The notes beneath the pieces were generated by a model. It did not search any database. It was not told the origin of the DNA and was given only the letters and a program-made list of their open reading frames with translations. Below are positions 33,633 to 43,286 of a stretch of DNA of 61,103 nucleotides, piece after piece. Source of the stretch: Actinomycetes bacterium (lineage in GTDB: Bacteria; Actinomycetota; Acidimicrobiia; Acidimicrobiales; Ilumatobacteraceae); the NCBI GenBank assembly GCA_025356335.1, contig JANXUF010000072.1:1-61103 (forward strand), read 5' to 3'. Made by a program: the position numbers and the translations under genes. Each line of letters starts with the position of its first letter. Positions within the stretch are counted from its first letter, which is position 1.

Positions 33633-36623
33633 ATGACGTATTGGCTCGGAGTTGATCTCGGAACGACTTTTACCGCTTGCGCCCTGGCGCGCCCCGGCGG
33701 CGTTCAGATGGTCGCGCTCGAACACAGCGCCGTTGCCATCCCCTCTGTGTTGTGGATCGGGCCGAATGAAGATGTGCTCGTCGGTTCGGCAGCGGCGCGG
33801 CGCGGTTTCAGCGACGGTGGCCGCACCATCAGAGAATATAAGCGACGGATCGGGGACACGACGCCGATGCTCGTCGGCGGCAGTCCGTATTCGGCGGAGC
33901 AGCTCAGTGCCCGAATGTTGCGCTGGGTCGTCGACTATGTCACGACACAGGAAGGCGGGCCGCCCACCGGCATCGCCGTGACGCACCCTGCCAACTGGGG
34001 TCCGTACAAACTCGAATTGCTGCAGCAGATGATCCGCATGGCGGACGTCGGGCCGGCTGTCACGCTGACAGAGCCACTAGCGGCTGCGTTCCACTTCTCG
34101 GCGCAGTCGCGGGTCGAGGTCGGATCGACCGTCGCCGTCTACGACCTCGGCGGTGGCACGTTCGACGTCGCCTTGTTGAAAAAGACGCAGGATGGCTTCG
34201 AATCGCTCGGGGAGCCAGAAGGCATCGAGCGTCTGGGCGGCATCGACTTCGACGCGGCGATCTTCGGGTTCGTCGCCGAGAACGCCGACGGGGCGCTCGA
34301 TGGCATCCCCAAGGACAACCCCGACTGGGCAGCTGCCGTTGGCCATCTGCGTGACGAGTGCGCCAAGGCCAAAGAGGCCCTGTCCGCTGACACCGACGCA
34401 GTGATCGAGGCGTGGCTGCCGACCGGGCGCAAGCAGGTCCGCATCACCCGCGGAGAGTTCGAGGGTCTCATCCGGCCGCCGATCAACGAAACGCTCAAGG
34501 CAGTTCGCCGGGCGCTGCAGTCGGCCCATCTGACCCCTGCGGACGTCAACGCCGTGCTGCTCGTCGGCGGCTCGAGCCGCATCCCGTTGATCAATCAGAT
34601 GGTGACGTCTGAACTCGGCGTGCGCACCGCTGTCGACGCTCATCCGAAGCACGCCGTGGCGCTCGGAGCTGCACGATTCGCCGCAGCAGCGATGTACGAA
34701 CCACCGCCACCGGAGAACCGCCTGAGCGAGGTCGTCAAGCCGGTCGAACCGGAAGTCGTCGTACAACGTGAAGATGACCGTGTTGCAAGACGCCAGGAAC
34801 TCCACGACGTCATCGATGGCGTCGGGGCGATTGCGGTGCAGCACGAACGCTTCGATCTTGCGGAGCGCATGCGGATGCGCAACGTTCGCCTCGCCGCACA
34901 GCGGATCCGTGTGCTCGTCGCCGGTGATTTCAAACAGGGCAAGAGTTCGCTGGTGAACGCTCTGATCAGCAACGAACTGTGCCCGGTCGATCCCGACTTC
35001 GCAACCGCGGTACCGACGGTGATCCGCTACGGGCCGACGTTGACCGCGCAGATCTATCGCCAGGACGACGACGACGAACTCGTCGCCGAAGCAGTGCCGG
35101 GGGATCAGATCCGCTTCTATGTCAACGAACAGGACGGGGCCGATCCCGAATCCTTCAATATCCGCAGCTGCGAGATCACTCTCCCCGTCGAGTGGCTGCG
35201 CGACGGCATCGAGATCGTCGACCTGCCGGGCTCCGGTGGCCTCGACTCGCCGGCAGGCATCCGCGCCGTCGCCGAGTTCCGCCAGGCAGACGCGGTGTTG
35301 TTCGTCAGTGACGCCAGTCAGGAACTGACGGCACCAGAGCTGGAATTCCTGACGACGGCGACGAAGCACTGTCGCAACGTCACCTGCGTTCTGACGAAGA
35401 TCGACAGCTATATCGACTGGCGCGTGATACGCGATGTCGACACCGGGCATCTGCAGCGTGCGGGGCTCGACCTGGCGATCGTGCCGGTCTCCGCCATCCT
35501 CTTCGCCAGGTCCGTGCGTACCGCCGACGAACGCTTCGCCAGTGAGAGCGGGATCAACGACCTGATCCTCTTGCTCCGCGACCGCGTCGTCGACGAAGTC
35601 CAGGCGCGCCAGACGATCGACGCGACCGGCGACGCCGAGACGGCCCTCGGCCAACTGCGCGCTGTACTGCTCGCCGAACTCGAAGCATCGGACCCTGCAC
35701 GTCAGGGTGCCGTCGTCGCCGAACTGCAGCGTTCACTGACCGGTCTCGAAGATCTCCGTCTGGACAATGCCAGCTGGCACCGCTTCTTGCGCGACTCGAT
35801 CCAGGACCTGCAGGAATCGAGCCGTGACCATCTGCTCGACGAGATGCGCATGCTGATCTCCGAAGCGCACGGCCTGATCTCCTCGACGGATCCTTCTTCG
35901 ATCTGGGAGGAATTCCAGACGTGGCTGCGAGCGCGGGCGACGACGACGGTCGCCGACGTCTTCTCGACATTGATGGACCGATCCTCCGAGCTCGAGAAGC
36001 GGCTGATCCAACAGTTGGCGCAGGCAGAATCGGCGGTCTTCCACAACTCCGGTAGTGCAGTCGGCTCACCGTGGCTCGGTGCGTTGAGTCTCGACGAGTT
36101 CGCCCCGGACCTCGACGACCCCGGCAAATCGGTCACAGCAATCGAAGGGCTGTGGACCGCAGCGGAACCGCTGCTCGGCATCGGTGGGATGATCCCCGGG
36201 CTCGGACCGTTCAGTCTCGCCGTCGGTGCTGTCGCTGCGTTGGTGTTCGGACGAAGGGCACTTCGCCAGCGCAAGGTGCGCATGATCGAGGCGCGACGCG
36301 AACAGGCCCGCGAGATGGTCAAGGAATATCAGGAGGAAGCGCATCGGCTGGTTGCCAAATCGGTCGAGCGTTACATCAATCAGCTGTACCGGACGTTGCG
36401 CGACGGGGTGTTCTCACGCGTCGACGAGCTCGAGCGTTCGCTGTCGGACGCCCTCGGGCAGGCGAAGGCGGCCGGAACACTGACCGCCGGCCAGCGTGCC
36501 GACCGGGTCAAGCAATTGGACACCGAAATCGCTACCGCTGATGCGCTCAACCGGCAATTGGCTACCATGCGTGGCGACGCCGCCGGGCAAGAGCGGCTGG
36601 AACCCGGAGCGCTACGTGCCTAA
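33633..36623 (+). CDS. Hsp70-dynamin fusion protein
   Basis: 996 residues from ATG 33633 (MTYWLGVDLGTTFTACALAR). Residues 1-350 are an Hsp70-type ATPase domain (VYDLGGGTFDVALLK; VLLVGGSSRIPLINQM), closely similar to that of the divergent neighbour. After a charged helical linker comes a dynamin-type GTPase: P-loop AGDFKQGKSSL near 429-440, switch DLPGSGG near 529 and LTKID near 587. A long helical stalk follows, with a Gly/Pro-rich hydrophobic hairpin (LLGIGGMIPGLGPFSLAVGA, about 846-873) that should insert into the membrane. Bacterial dynamins (IniA, DynA, LeoA) remodel or protect membranes; the ATPase head is unusual. Its last codons overlap the next gene by eight bases. Confidence 0.88.
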   Translation: MTYWLGVDLGTTFTACALARPGGVQMVALEHSAVAIPSVLWIGPNEDVLVGSAAARRGFSDGGRTIREYKRRIGDTTPMLVGGSPYSAEQLSARMLRWVVDYVTTQEGGPPTGIAVTHPANWGPYKLELLQQMIRMADVGPAVTLTEPLAAAFHFSAQSRVEVGSTVAVYDLGGGTFDVALLKKTQDGFESLGEPEGIERLGGIDFDAAIFGFVAENADGALDGIPKDNPDWAAAVGHLRDECAKAKEALSADTDAVIEAWLPTGRKQVRITRGEFEGLIRPPINETLKAVRRALQSAHLTPADVNAVLLVGGSSRIPLINQMVTSELGVRTAVDAHPKHAVALGAARFAAAAMYEPPPPENRLSEVVKPVEPEVVVQREDDRVARRQELHDVIDGVGAIAVQHERFDLAERMRMRNVRLAAQRIRVLVAGDFKQGKSSLVNALISNELCPVDPDFATAVPTVIRYGPTLTAQIYRQDDDDELVAEAVPGDQIRFYVNEQDGADPESFNIRSCEITLPVEWLRDGIEIVDLPGSGGLDSPAGIRAVAEFRQADAVLFVSDASQELTAPELEFLTTATKHCRNVTCVLTKIDSYIDWRVIRDVDTGHLQRAGLDLAIVPVSAILFARSVRTADERFASESGINDLILLLRDRVVDEVQARQTIDATGDAETALGQLRAVLLAELEASDPARQGAVVAELQRSLTGLEDLRLDNASWHRFLRDSIQDLQESSRDHLLDEMRMLISEAHGLISSTDPSSIWEEFQTWLRARATTTVADVFSTLMDRSSELEKRLIQQLAQAESAVFHNSGSAVGSPWLGALSLDEFAPDLDDPGKSVTAIEGLWTAAEPLLGIGGMIPGLGPFSLAVGAVAALVFGRRALRQRKVRMIEARREQAREMVKEYQEEAHRLVAKSVERYINQLYRTLRDGVFSRVDELERSLSDALGQAKAAGTLTAGQRADRVKQLDTEIATADALNRQLATMRGDAAGQERLEPGALRA

Positions 36624-39432
36624 GACTCCCGACGAAAAAGTCGATCTGAAAATTCCAGGGATCGCCGAGGAGCGCCTCGTGCGGCGTGGCGACTACACGC
36701 AGTTGTACCAGGCGTTGCAACAGCAGTTCCACCGGCGCGTCGCCGTCAAGCTGTATACGACAGAAGGCGTCCACGATTCGTCGCTCGAGCGATTCGAGCG
36801 CGAGTGCGCACTGATGGGCGAGCTGTCGAGCCACCCGAACATCGTCACCTATTTCAAGTCAGGCGTGCGACGCAAGCAGCCGTACGTCGTCAGTGAATGG
36901 CTCGACGAGGGCAACTATGCCGACGCCGTCAAGCGTGGCACTCGCCTCGATTGGCGCGACGCTCTCAACGTCGGCATCAAACTCGCCGGAGCGTTGGAGA
37001 GCGCCCACCGTGCCGGCCTGCTGCATCGCAAGCTCAAGCCCCAGGACGTCTTCCTCAGCAACTTCGGCGAGCCGCTCGTCGGCGACTTCCAGCTCGACCC
37101 CAACGAAGTCAGCCGATCAGGCGACCCGTACGACATCATGCTGCACGCCGCTCCGGAACTGTTCCAAGGCGCGCCGGCCACGCAACGTTCCGACGTCTAC
37201 TCGCTGGCGTCCGTGCTGTACACCCTGATCCTCGGCAAAGCCCCGTTTCTCGAGGACGACGATGAACCGCTCGTGCGCATCAAGGGTCGTGCCGTCAGCA
37301 CACCGCCGCCGGACCTGCGTACCCATGGCGTGCCACCGCCGGTCTACGCAGTGCTGGCGTGGGGCCTCAAGCCGAATCCCAACGACCGCCCGCCGTCAGC
37401 ACAGTTCTTCGGGCGAGCGATGCAGGCCGCGCAGGCGGCAACCGGACAGCCGACAGCTCGCCTGCTGGTTCGGCCGCTGACGCAGTTGGACAGAGCGCTG
37501 CCGACCCCGACGATCCCGGCAGCCGCACTGGCGATCATCATGGCGGCGCCGCCGTCGTCGCCCGGACAAGCCACGCAACAGCGCGGGCCGGCGACAGGGT
37601 CCGGTCAGGCGCCGCCGCAACCGCAGATGCCACGCCAGCCGCAGGTACCCGGCCAGCAGTATCCGCCGTCGCAGCCGTCCGGTACCGGTCCGTCGTCGCT
37701 TCCCGGGCAACCGTTCTCTGCCGGCCAGCAGCGCCCAGCGCCTCCGCAATCCCCAGGCCAGCAACAGGGTGGCCGCCAGCAGGAGTCGCCGCAGCAGCGG
37801 GCCGGGCACGTTCCGCCGCTGCCGACGAGGGGTCCGACACCGCCGCCGACGGGTGCTGCCTTCTCGCCGCCGACGGGCCCGTTCACCGCTCCGGTCATCG
37901 TTCCCGGTCCGCCTGTTTCGGCTCCCGCTGTCGCCAGGAGTGGTGATGGTTACCTCACCCCCAGCGCCGTCGTCGAACAGGTCAGGACGCTCTTGCGCAG
38001 GGCGATCGTCGCCTACGCGCGAACGTCGGAGCAGTCGCGCATCGAGGCGATCGAAGCGCGCCTCGACGAGCCGCTCCGAGTCGCCATCGCCGGCAAGGTG
38101 AAGGCCGGAAAGTCGACACTGCTCAACGGCCTCGTCGGCGAAGAACTGGCACCGACGGATGCCAGCGAATGCACCAAGATCGTCACCTGGTACATCGACG
38201 GCCTGACGTACAAGGCGACGCTGCACATGCGCAACGGCACGAGTCGGCCGACGGCGTTCTCCCGCGAATCCGGGGCGATCGACGTCGACCTGCAAGGTGA
38301 ACGCGCCGAGGACGTCGACCACATCATCGTCGAGTGGCCGAGTTCGGCATTGTCGGAACTGTCGTTGATCGACACCCCTGGTATCGCCTCGATCTCGACG
38401 GGGATCTCCGCCAGGACACAACGGTTCATGCTCGCCGAACCTGAACACGAGGGCCAGGCAGACGCAGTCATCTATCTGATGCGCCACCTCCATCCGACCG
38501 ACGTGCGGTTCCTCGAAGCGTTCCACGACGACCGGTTCGGTCGCACCAACCCCATCAACGCGATCGGAGTGCTGTCACGCGCCGACGAATTGGCCGGCGG
38601 CCAGGAGGGCGCGCTGGATGCTGCCGCCAAGGTCGCCAGGCGCTATTGCCAGGACCCGCAGGTGCGCCGCCTGTGCCAGACCGTGATCCCGATCGCCGGG
38701 TTGCTGGCGCAGGCATCGGCAACGCTGCGCCAATCCGAATACAACCTGTTGTCACGTCTCTCCGCACTGCCACAGGAGACACTCGACATCATGCTGGCAT
38801 CCGCCGACCGCTTCATCGACGGTGATCTCATCGCCAACGTCATCGCCACCGACCGCGAGGCGTTGGTGCGCCGTCTCGGGCTGTACGGCGTCACCCAATC
38901 GATCATGATGATCCGCAATCACGTGGTCGACAACGCCCCGGCGCTGGCGGCGAGGCTGTTCGAGTTGAGTGGACTTGCCGAACTTCGCAGGGTGCTGATC
39001 ACGCAGTTTGCCGGTCGCCGAGACGTCATCAAGGCACAAGCTGCACTGCAGGCGTTCGAGCAGCGGCTTCGAGCCTTCCCGCCGCCGGTCGACCGTGAGG
39101 GACTGCTGTTCGAGCTCGAACGCATCCGTTCGACAGCCCACGTTTTCGCCGAGATCCAGTTGTTCGCCGCCGTGCGTTCGAGCACCATCGGTTTCCGCGA
39201 CGAGGAGCTCAACGCCGTCGAGAGCCTGCTCGGCGGTGAGGGATACTCCCCGACGACGCGCCTCGGCCTGCCGGCGAACGCCGAACCTGATCTGATCCGC
39301 AACACGCTCTACACGCGGATTCAACAGTGGCGCACACGAGCCGAAAGTCCCCTCGCCGGCCGTGAACTGGCGGACGCTGCGCAGGTCCTCGTCCGCAGCT
39401 GCGAAGGCATGCTCCTGTCGATGAACGTCTAG
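36616..39432 (+). CDS. Pseudokinase-dynamin fusion protein
   Basis: 938 residues from GTG 36616, with GGAG six bases upstream; it overlaps the previous stop (GTGCCTAA). Residues 25-280 are a Ser/Thr kinase fold: the VAVK lysine is kept (about 44), but the catalytic loop reads HRKLKPQDV (Asp to Lys, about 136) and DFG reads DFQ (about 156). Phosphotransfer is therefore unlikely. A 130-residue Pro/Gln-rich linker (about 310-440) leads to a dynamin GTPase: P-loop AGKVKAGKSTLL near 491, DTPG near 585 and a LSRADE in place of T/NKxD. Paired dynamins such as DynA/DynB or IniA/IniC often work as heteromers, so this is probably the partner of the Hsp70-dynamin protein. Confidence 0.85.
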   Translation: MPKTPDEKVDLKIPGIAEERLVRRGDYTQLYQALQQQFHRRVAVKLYTTEGVHDSSLERFERECALMGELSSHPNIVTYFKSGVRRKQPYVVSEWLDEGNYADAVKRGTRLDWRDALNVGIKLAGALESAHRAGLLHRKLKPQDVFLSNFGEPLVGDFQLDPNEVSRSGDPYDIMLHAAPELFQGAPATQRSDVYSLASVLYTLILGKAPFLEDDDEPLVRIKGRAVSTPPPDLRTHGVPPPVYAVLAWGLKPNPNDRPPSAQFFGRAMQAAQAATGQPTARLLVRPLTQLDRALPTPTIPAAALAIIMAAPPSSPGQATQQRGPATGSGQAPPQPQMPRQPQVPGQQYPPSQPSGTGPSSLPGQPFSAGQQRPAPPQSPGQQQGGRQQESPQQRAGHVPPLPTRGPTPPPTGAAFSPPTGPFTAPVIVPGPPVSAPAVARSGDGYLTPSAVVEQVRTLLRRAIVAYARTSEQSRIEAIEARLDEPLRVAIAGKVKAGKSTLLNGLVGEELAPTDASECTKIVTWYIDGLTYKATLHMRNGTSRPTAFSRESGAIDVDLQGERAEDVDHIIVEWPSSALSELSLIDTPGIASISTGISARTQRFMLAEPEHEGQADAVIYLMRHLHPTDVRFLEAFHDDRFGRTNPINAIGVLSRADELAGGQEGALDAAAKVARRYCQDPQVRRLCQTVIPIAGLLAQASATLRQSEYNLLSRLSALPQETLDIMLASADRFIDGDLIANVIATDREALVRRLGLYGVTQSIMMIRNHVVDNAPALAARLFELSGLAELRRVLITQFAGRRDVIKAQAALQAFEQRLRAFPPPVDREGLLFELERIRSTAHVFAEIQLFAAVRSSTIGFRDEELNAVESLLGGEGYSPTTRLGLPANAEPDLIRNTLYTRIQQWRTRAESPLAGRELADAAQVLVRSCEGMLLSMNV

Positions 39433-39622
39433 AGAAACTGAGTCCACCCATCCGCCACATTTGGCGACAAACGGGCCGAAGAAGGTTCGTCGGGCGCGAA
39501 CCGATGTATCTCGGCGACCGTTAGTTGTTCAACAAGAGGTGAAAGCGTGCTTTCCGGGCGAGCGAGCGTCGCCGGACGAGCTAGCGTTCGCACCAGCGAG
39601 TCTTTGCAAGGAGAGAGTCACC

Positions 39623-40783
39623 ATGGCGTTCTTGTCACGGGAGTTTGTAGCGGTACCGGACGACCGCAAAGCGCAGATCATTTTCAAATGGCCCGATCAG
39701 AATTTGCGCAAGGGAACTCGCGCCATCATCGAGCCGGACCAGATGGCGGTCTTCGTCAACCGAGGTCAGATCGTCGGAACGCTGCCACCAGGACGTCATG
39801 CCATCGAAGCCCAGGAACTGCCGTTCCTCGGCGCCTTCATCGATGTCGCCACGGGCGGCAACGCGTACCGTGCCGAGCTGTTCTTCGTCGGCACACGCGA
39901 ATACCCTGGGAACCGTTTCGGTGGTCGTATCGACGACGTGCAGGATCCGAACACCGGCCTGATCGTCACACTCCGGGTCTTCGGCGAGTATTCGCTGAAG
40001 ATCTACGACCCCAACAAGATCATCCTCAACCTCACCGGCACGGTCGACGTCACCGACAACAACCGCATCACCGGATGGATCAGCGAACAGTTGCTGAAGG
40101 TCATGCGTACCGAGATCACCCGTCAGATCGTGCGGAACGGCTGGCCGATCCTCGGCTTGTCGGCATACACGCCGGAGATCGAAGCGGCGATCATCATCGC
40201 CGCCAACAACGCCATCGCCGACTACGGCCTGACCCTGGTCCGCATGGGCAACTTCGACATCAACCTCGTCGAAGAAGACGAAGCCCGACTCAAGAACCTC
40301 GCGAAGGACGTCACTTATTCACGTCTCGCCGGCGGGTTCCAGCAGTACGCCGCTGGCGAGGCGATGCTCGGCGCCGGTGCCGGAATGGCGCAGGGTGGTG
40401 GCGCCGTCCAGGGCGCGTTCCTCGCCGCCGGTATGGGATTCGGCCAGCAGATCGCCCAGCCACAACAGCCAGTCGCACCGCCTGCATCGATTGCTCCCCC
40501 GGTGGCCGCCGGGGCTACGTGCGGCAGTTGTGGCACGGTCAACGCGGCAGGTGCGAAGTTCTGCAGCGGTTGCGGAACGGCGCTGGCATCGGCGACGGTG
40601 CACTGCACCGAATGCGGTACCGAAATTCCTGCCAACTCGAAGTTCTGCAGCGGTTGCGGCACGCCCCGCGCCGGCGCTGCTCCTGCGGCTGCTCCGCCGG
40701 CTCCCGCTCCTGCGGCGCCGGCCGCTCCGCCGCCATCGGGTCCACCGGCCGGAGGATTTCCTCCTCCGCCTCCTCCGCAATGA
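39623..40783 (+). CDS. SPFH-domain protein with two C-terminal zinc ribbons (YdjI-like)
   Basis: 386 residues; the ATG at 39623 has AAGGAGAG before it. The first 250 residues form an SPFH/Band-7-type domain of the YdjI/'virion core protein' group (LPPGRHAIEAQELPFLGAF, VTLRVFGEYSLKIYDPNKI). Then come an Ala/Gly/Gln-rich stretch, zinc ribbon 1 (CGSCGTVNAAGAKFCSGCG, about 299) and zinc ribbon 2 (CTECGTEIPANSKFCSGCG, about 327), and a Pro tail. No membrane helix. SPFH proteins scaffold membrane microdomains; in Bacillus YdjI-type proteins accompany phage-shock-like membrane-stress proteins. The 190-base gap upstream suggests its own promoter within the dynamin locus. Confidence 0.85.
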   Translation: MAFLSREFVAVPDDRKAQIIFKWPDQNLRKGTRAIIEPDQMAVFVNRGQIVGTLPPGRHAIEAQELPFLGAFIDVATGGNAYRAELFFVGTREYPGNRFGGRIDDVQDPNTGLIVTLRVFGEYSLKIYDPNKIILNLTGTVDVTDNNRITGWISEQLLKVMRTEITRQIVRNGWPILGLSAYTPEIEAAIIIAANNAIADYGLTLVRMGNFDINLVEEDEARLKNLAKDVTYSRLAGGFQQYAAGEAMLGAGAGMAQGGGAVQGAFLAAGMGFGQQIAQPQQPVAPPASIAPPVAAGATCGSCGTVNAAGAKFCSGCGTALASATVHCTECGTEIPANSKFCSGCGTPRAGAAPAAAPPAPAPAAPAAPPPSGPPAGGFPPPPPPQ

Positions 40784-40847
40784 CGATGGTCGACGGCGCG
40801 ATCGACACGACGCTGGGGACCAGCTCAGCGACGCAAGAACGGCTGCA

Positions 40848-41210
40848 ATGCAGCAGATGAACGTGTTGGGGGAGCCATTGAGCCCCTGCTCGTACGATCC
40901 GATGACGGGCTATTACCGTACGGGCTGCTGCGAGAATCACGGCGACGATCCTGGCCTCCATGTCATCTGCGTCGTGCTCACCGACGCCTTCCTGGCTTAT
41001 TCCAAGATTGTCGGCAACGATCTTTCGACACCGATGCCGCAGTACGGATTCGCCGGTCTGAATCACGGCGATCAGTGGTGCCTCTGCGCCTCGCGCTGGC
41101 AGGAGGCGTTGGAAGCGGGAGTAGCTCCGCAAGTCCGTCTCGAGTCGACCCATCTCTCGGCGCTCGAGTACTGCAGTCTCGCCGACCTGAAGGCGCACGC
41201 CGCCGTCTAG
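40848..41210 (+). CDS. DUF2237-family protein
   Basis: 120 residues from ATG 40848 or 40857. The sequence has the invariant DUF2237/COG3651 pattern: NVLGEPLSPCSYDPMTGYYR, 'CCENHGDDPGLHVICVVLTDAFLAYSK', 'GDQWCLCASRWQEAL' and 'APQVRLESTHLSALEYC'. The conserved cysteines and histidines hint at a metal or redox role, but the family has no established function. It lies 64 bases after the SPFH gene on the same strand and is followed by strong terminators. Confidence 0.85.
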   Translation: MQQMNVLGEPLSPCSYDPMTGYYRTGCCENHGDDPGLHVICVVLTDAFLAYSKIVGNDLSTPMPQYGFAGLNHGDQWCLCASRWQEALEAGVAPQVRLESTHLSALEYCSLADLKAHAAV

Positions 41211-41528
41211 TCGACGTCACTCGTTCACTCGCTCGTTCGTTCCGTCGAGTGTCGACGTCGCTCGCTCGTTCCTCGCGTCGCTCACTCCGTTCCGTCGAGT
41301 AACTCGCTCGCTGGCGCTCGCTTGTCGATGGGCGGCTTCGACGCGCTGCGCTTGATGCGGCGGCCGGCAAGCTGTCCTTGGCCGCCGCATCGGGGCCTAC
41401 CGCCCCCAAACTCCCGGCGGAGCTGGTGAACTCAACGTTCACCTACCGGTTCGGCTCGGCGCCGCCACGCAAACGACTCGGTACGCGCCGGTCTGCCGGC
41501 GCGGAGTGGAGGTCGAGGCGGCTTCGGG
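41211..41528. other. Convergent intergenic stretch with several hairpins
   Basis: No gene is seen. The left part is a series of TCG-rich repeats: GTTCCGTCGAGT occurs at 41239-41250 and 41289-41300, and 'CACTCG ... CGAGTG' near 41219-41250 can pair. The strong hairpin at 41354 is listed separately. The stretch ends transcription from both sides. Confidence 0.5.
41354..41391. terminator. Strong hairpin between DUF2237 and the helicase
   Basis: GATGCGGCGGCC and GGCCGCCGCATC form a perfect 12-bp stem around a 14-base loop. There is no T-run, as is usual for actinobacterial terminators. The position between convergent genes supports a bidirectional role. Confidence 0.6.
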
Positions 41529-43076
41529 TCAGCGGGCGCGGCGTTGGGCTGGGCGGCCGCTGGCTGCGTGGGCGGCTGGGCGGGCGGCGCCGTTGTGGCG
41601 GGCCTGACCGGGCCGGCCGGCGGATGCGCGCTGCGAGGTGCGAGCCGGCATCGTGTTCGAGCGCGGTGAGCGGCCCGACGGCGGGTGGGCCACAGCGGCG
41701 GACACCGGTGCCGGTGTGACATGAGGTGCCGCTGGGCCGGCGAGTTCGTCGAGCAGCGAGTGGCCCGGCTCGACCTTGGTGACGATCGGATTGATACCGG
41801 CGGCGCGAGCAAGGTCGCGGACGTCCTTGGCCTGCTCCGGCATCATCACCGTGACGACAACGCCGTCGGCGCCGGCGCGGGCGGTCCGACCGGAGCGGTG
41901 CGTGAACGCCTTGTGCTCGGCCGGCGGGTCCACATGAACGACGAGGGCGATGTCATCGACGTGGATACCGCGCGCGGCGATGTCGGTGGCGACGAGCACT
42001 CGGGTCGAGCCGTCGGTGAACGCTTCGAGGTTGCGCTCGCGGGCGTTCTGGGACAGGTTGCCGTGCAGTTCGACGGCCGGGATACCGGAGGCGATGAGTT
42101 GCTTGGCGAGTTTCTTGGCTCCGTGCTTGGTGCGCATGAACAGCAACGAGCGGTCCATACCGCTGGCCAACCGGGTGACGACGGCGAGCTTGTCAGCAGC
42201 CGAAACGCTGACGATGTGGTGGGTCATCGTCGAGATGGCGGACGAGACCGGATCGACCGAATGCACGGTCGGGTTACTGAGGTAGCGGCGAACGAGGATG
42301 TCGATACCGTTGTCGAGCGTCGCCGAGAACAGCAGGCGCTGCGTGCCGACCGGGGTCTGGTCGAGGATGCGCTTGACGCCCGGCAGGAAACCGAGGTCCG
42401 CCATGTGGTCTGCCTCGTCGAGCACGGTCACTTCGACCTGGTCGAGCTTGCAATGGCGTTGGTTCATCAGGTCTTCGAGACGGCCGGGACAGGCGACGAG
42501 AATGTCGATACCGGACTTCAGGGCGTTGACCTGTGGACCCTGGCCGACGCCGCCGAAGACGGTCGTGACTTTGAGACCCATCGCTGTCGCCAGCGGCGTG
42601 ATCGTTTCTGCAACCTGGTTGGCGAGTTCACGGGTCGGGACGAGGATCAGTGCACGAGGCTTCTGCGGCTGACGGCGCTTGGCAGACTTCACCAGCGCGG
42701 TGACGGTCGGGATGGCGAAGGCGATGGTCTTGCCACTGCCGGTTTTGCCACGGCCGAGTAGGTCGCGGCCTGCCATCGAGTCTGGCAACGTTGCCGACTG
42801 GATCGGGAACGGAGCGGTGACGCCGGTCCGGGCGAGCACTTCGATCATCGCCGCCGGCACACCGAGGACGGCGAAGTCGGCGGCATGGACGATCGGTGAC
42901 GACGAGACGGCAAGGTCGACGGAAACGCCTTGCTGTTCACTGGTACGTGACTCCGAGGAGTCGCGCCCGGGCGCCTGGGAGTTGTTCTGCCGGGCGCCCT
43001 GAGGGGCATTCGGACGGGACGAACGGCGTTTGCCGTCGCGTCGGGACGTGCCTGAAGAAGGCGCGGAATGATTCAT
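41529..43076 (-). CDS. DEAD-box RNA helicase (RhlE/CsdA type)
   Basis: 515 residues from ATG 43076, with AAGGA about nine bases upstream. Helicase motifs in order: Q-motif FPIQSATLP, I GKTGSGKT, Ia PTRELA, II DEAD, III SAT, IV 'SLLFMRTKHGAKKLA', V 'ATDIAARGIHVDD' and VI HRSGRTARAG. The ends are basic and disordered (Arg/Ser-rich N-terminus; Arg/Ala/Pro-rich C-terminus), typical of RNA-binding tails in cold- or stress-related helicases that remodel rRNA or mRNA. It lies 285 bases downstream of the AIM24 cluster in the same direction and has its own leader. Confidence 0.9.
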   Translation of the reverse strand: MNHSAPSSGTSRRDGKRRSSRPNAPQGARQNNSQAPGRDSSESRTSEQQGVSVDLAVSSSPIVHAADFAVLGVPAAMIEVLARTGVTAPFPIQSATLPDSMAGRDLLGRGKTGSGKTIAFAIPTVTALVKSAKRRQPQKPRALILVPTRELANQVAETITPLATAMGLKVTTVFGGVGQGPQVNALKSGIDILVACPGRLEDLMNQRHCKLDQVEVTVLDEADHMADLGFLPGVKRILDQTPVGTQRLLFSATLDNGIDILVRRYLSNPTVHSVDPVSSAISTMTHHIVSVSAADKLAVVTRLASGMDRSLLFMRTKHGAKKLAKQLIASGIPAVELHGNLSQNARERNLEAFTDGSTRVLVATDIAARGIHVDDIALVVHVDPPAEHKAFTHRSGRTARAGADGVVVTVMMPEQAKDVRDLARAAGINPIVTKVEPGHSLLDELAGPAAPHVTPAPVSAAVAHPPSGRSPRSNTMPARTSQRASAGRPGQARHNGAARPAAHAASGRPAQRRAR

Positions 43077-43286
43077 GGGGGTTGTGTCCTTACTGACGAA
43101 AGCCGGGTGATGAATGGCCATCGGCTTTGTCAGAAGCGACACCGTGCGCCCGAAGCGCTGCACTCATCCGCGGGTTGTATTGGACAACCCAGCGCCGGGA
43201 ACGCTATCGAACAAATGTGCGAGTCGCACCGAGGCGGTGAGTGACACCTGTCCAGCACAGGGCGCTACCGCAGAGCGGCTCGACCG

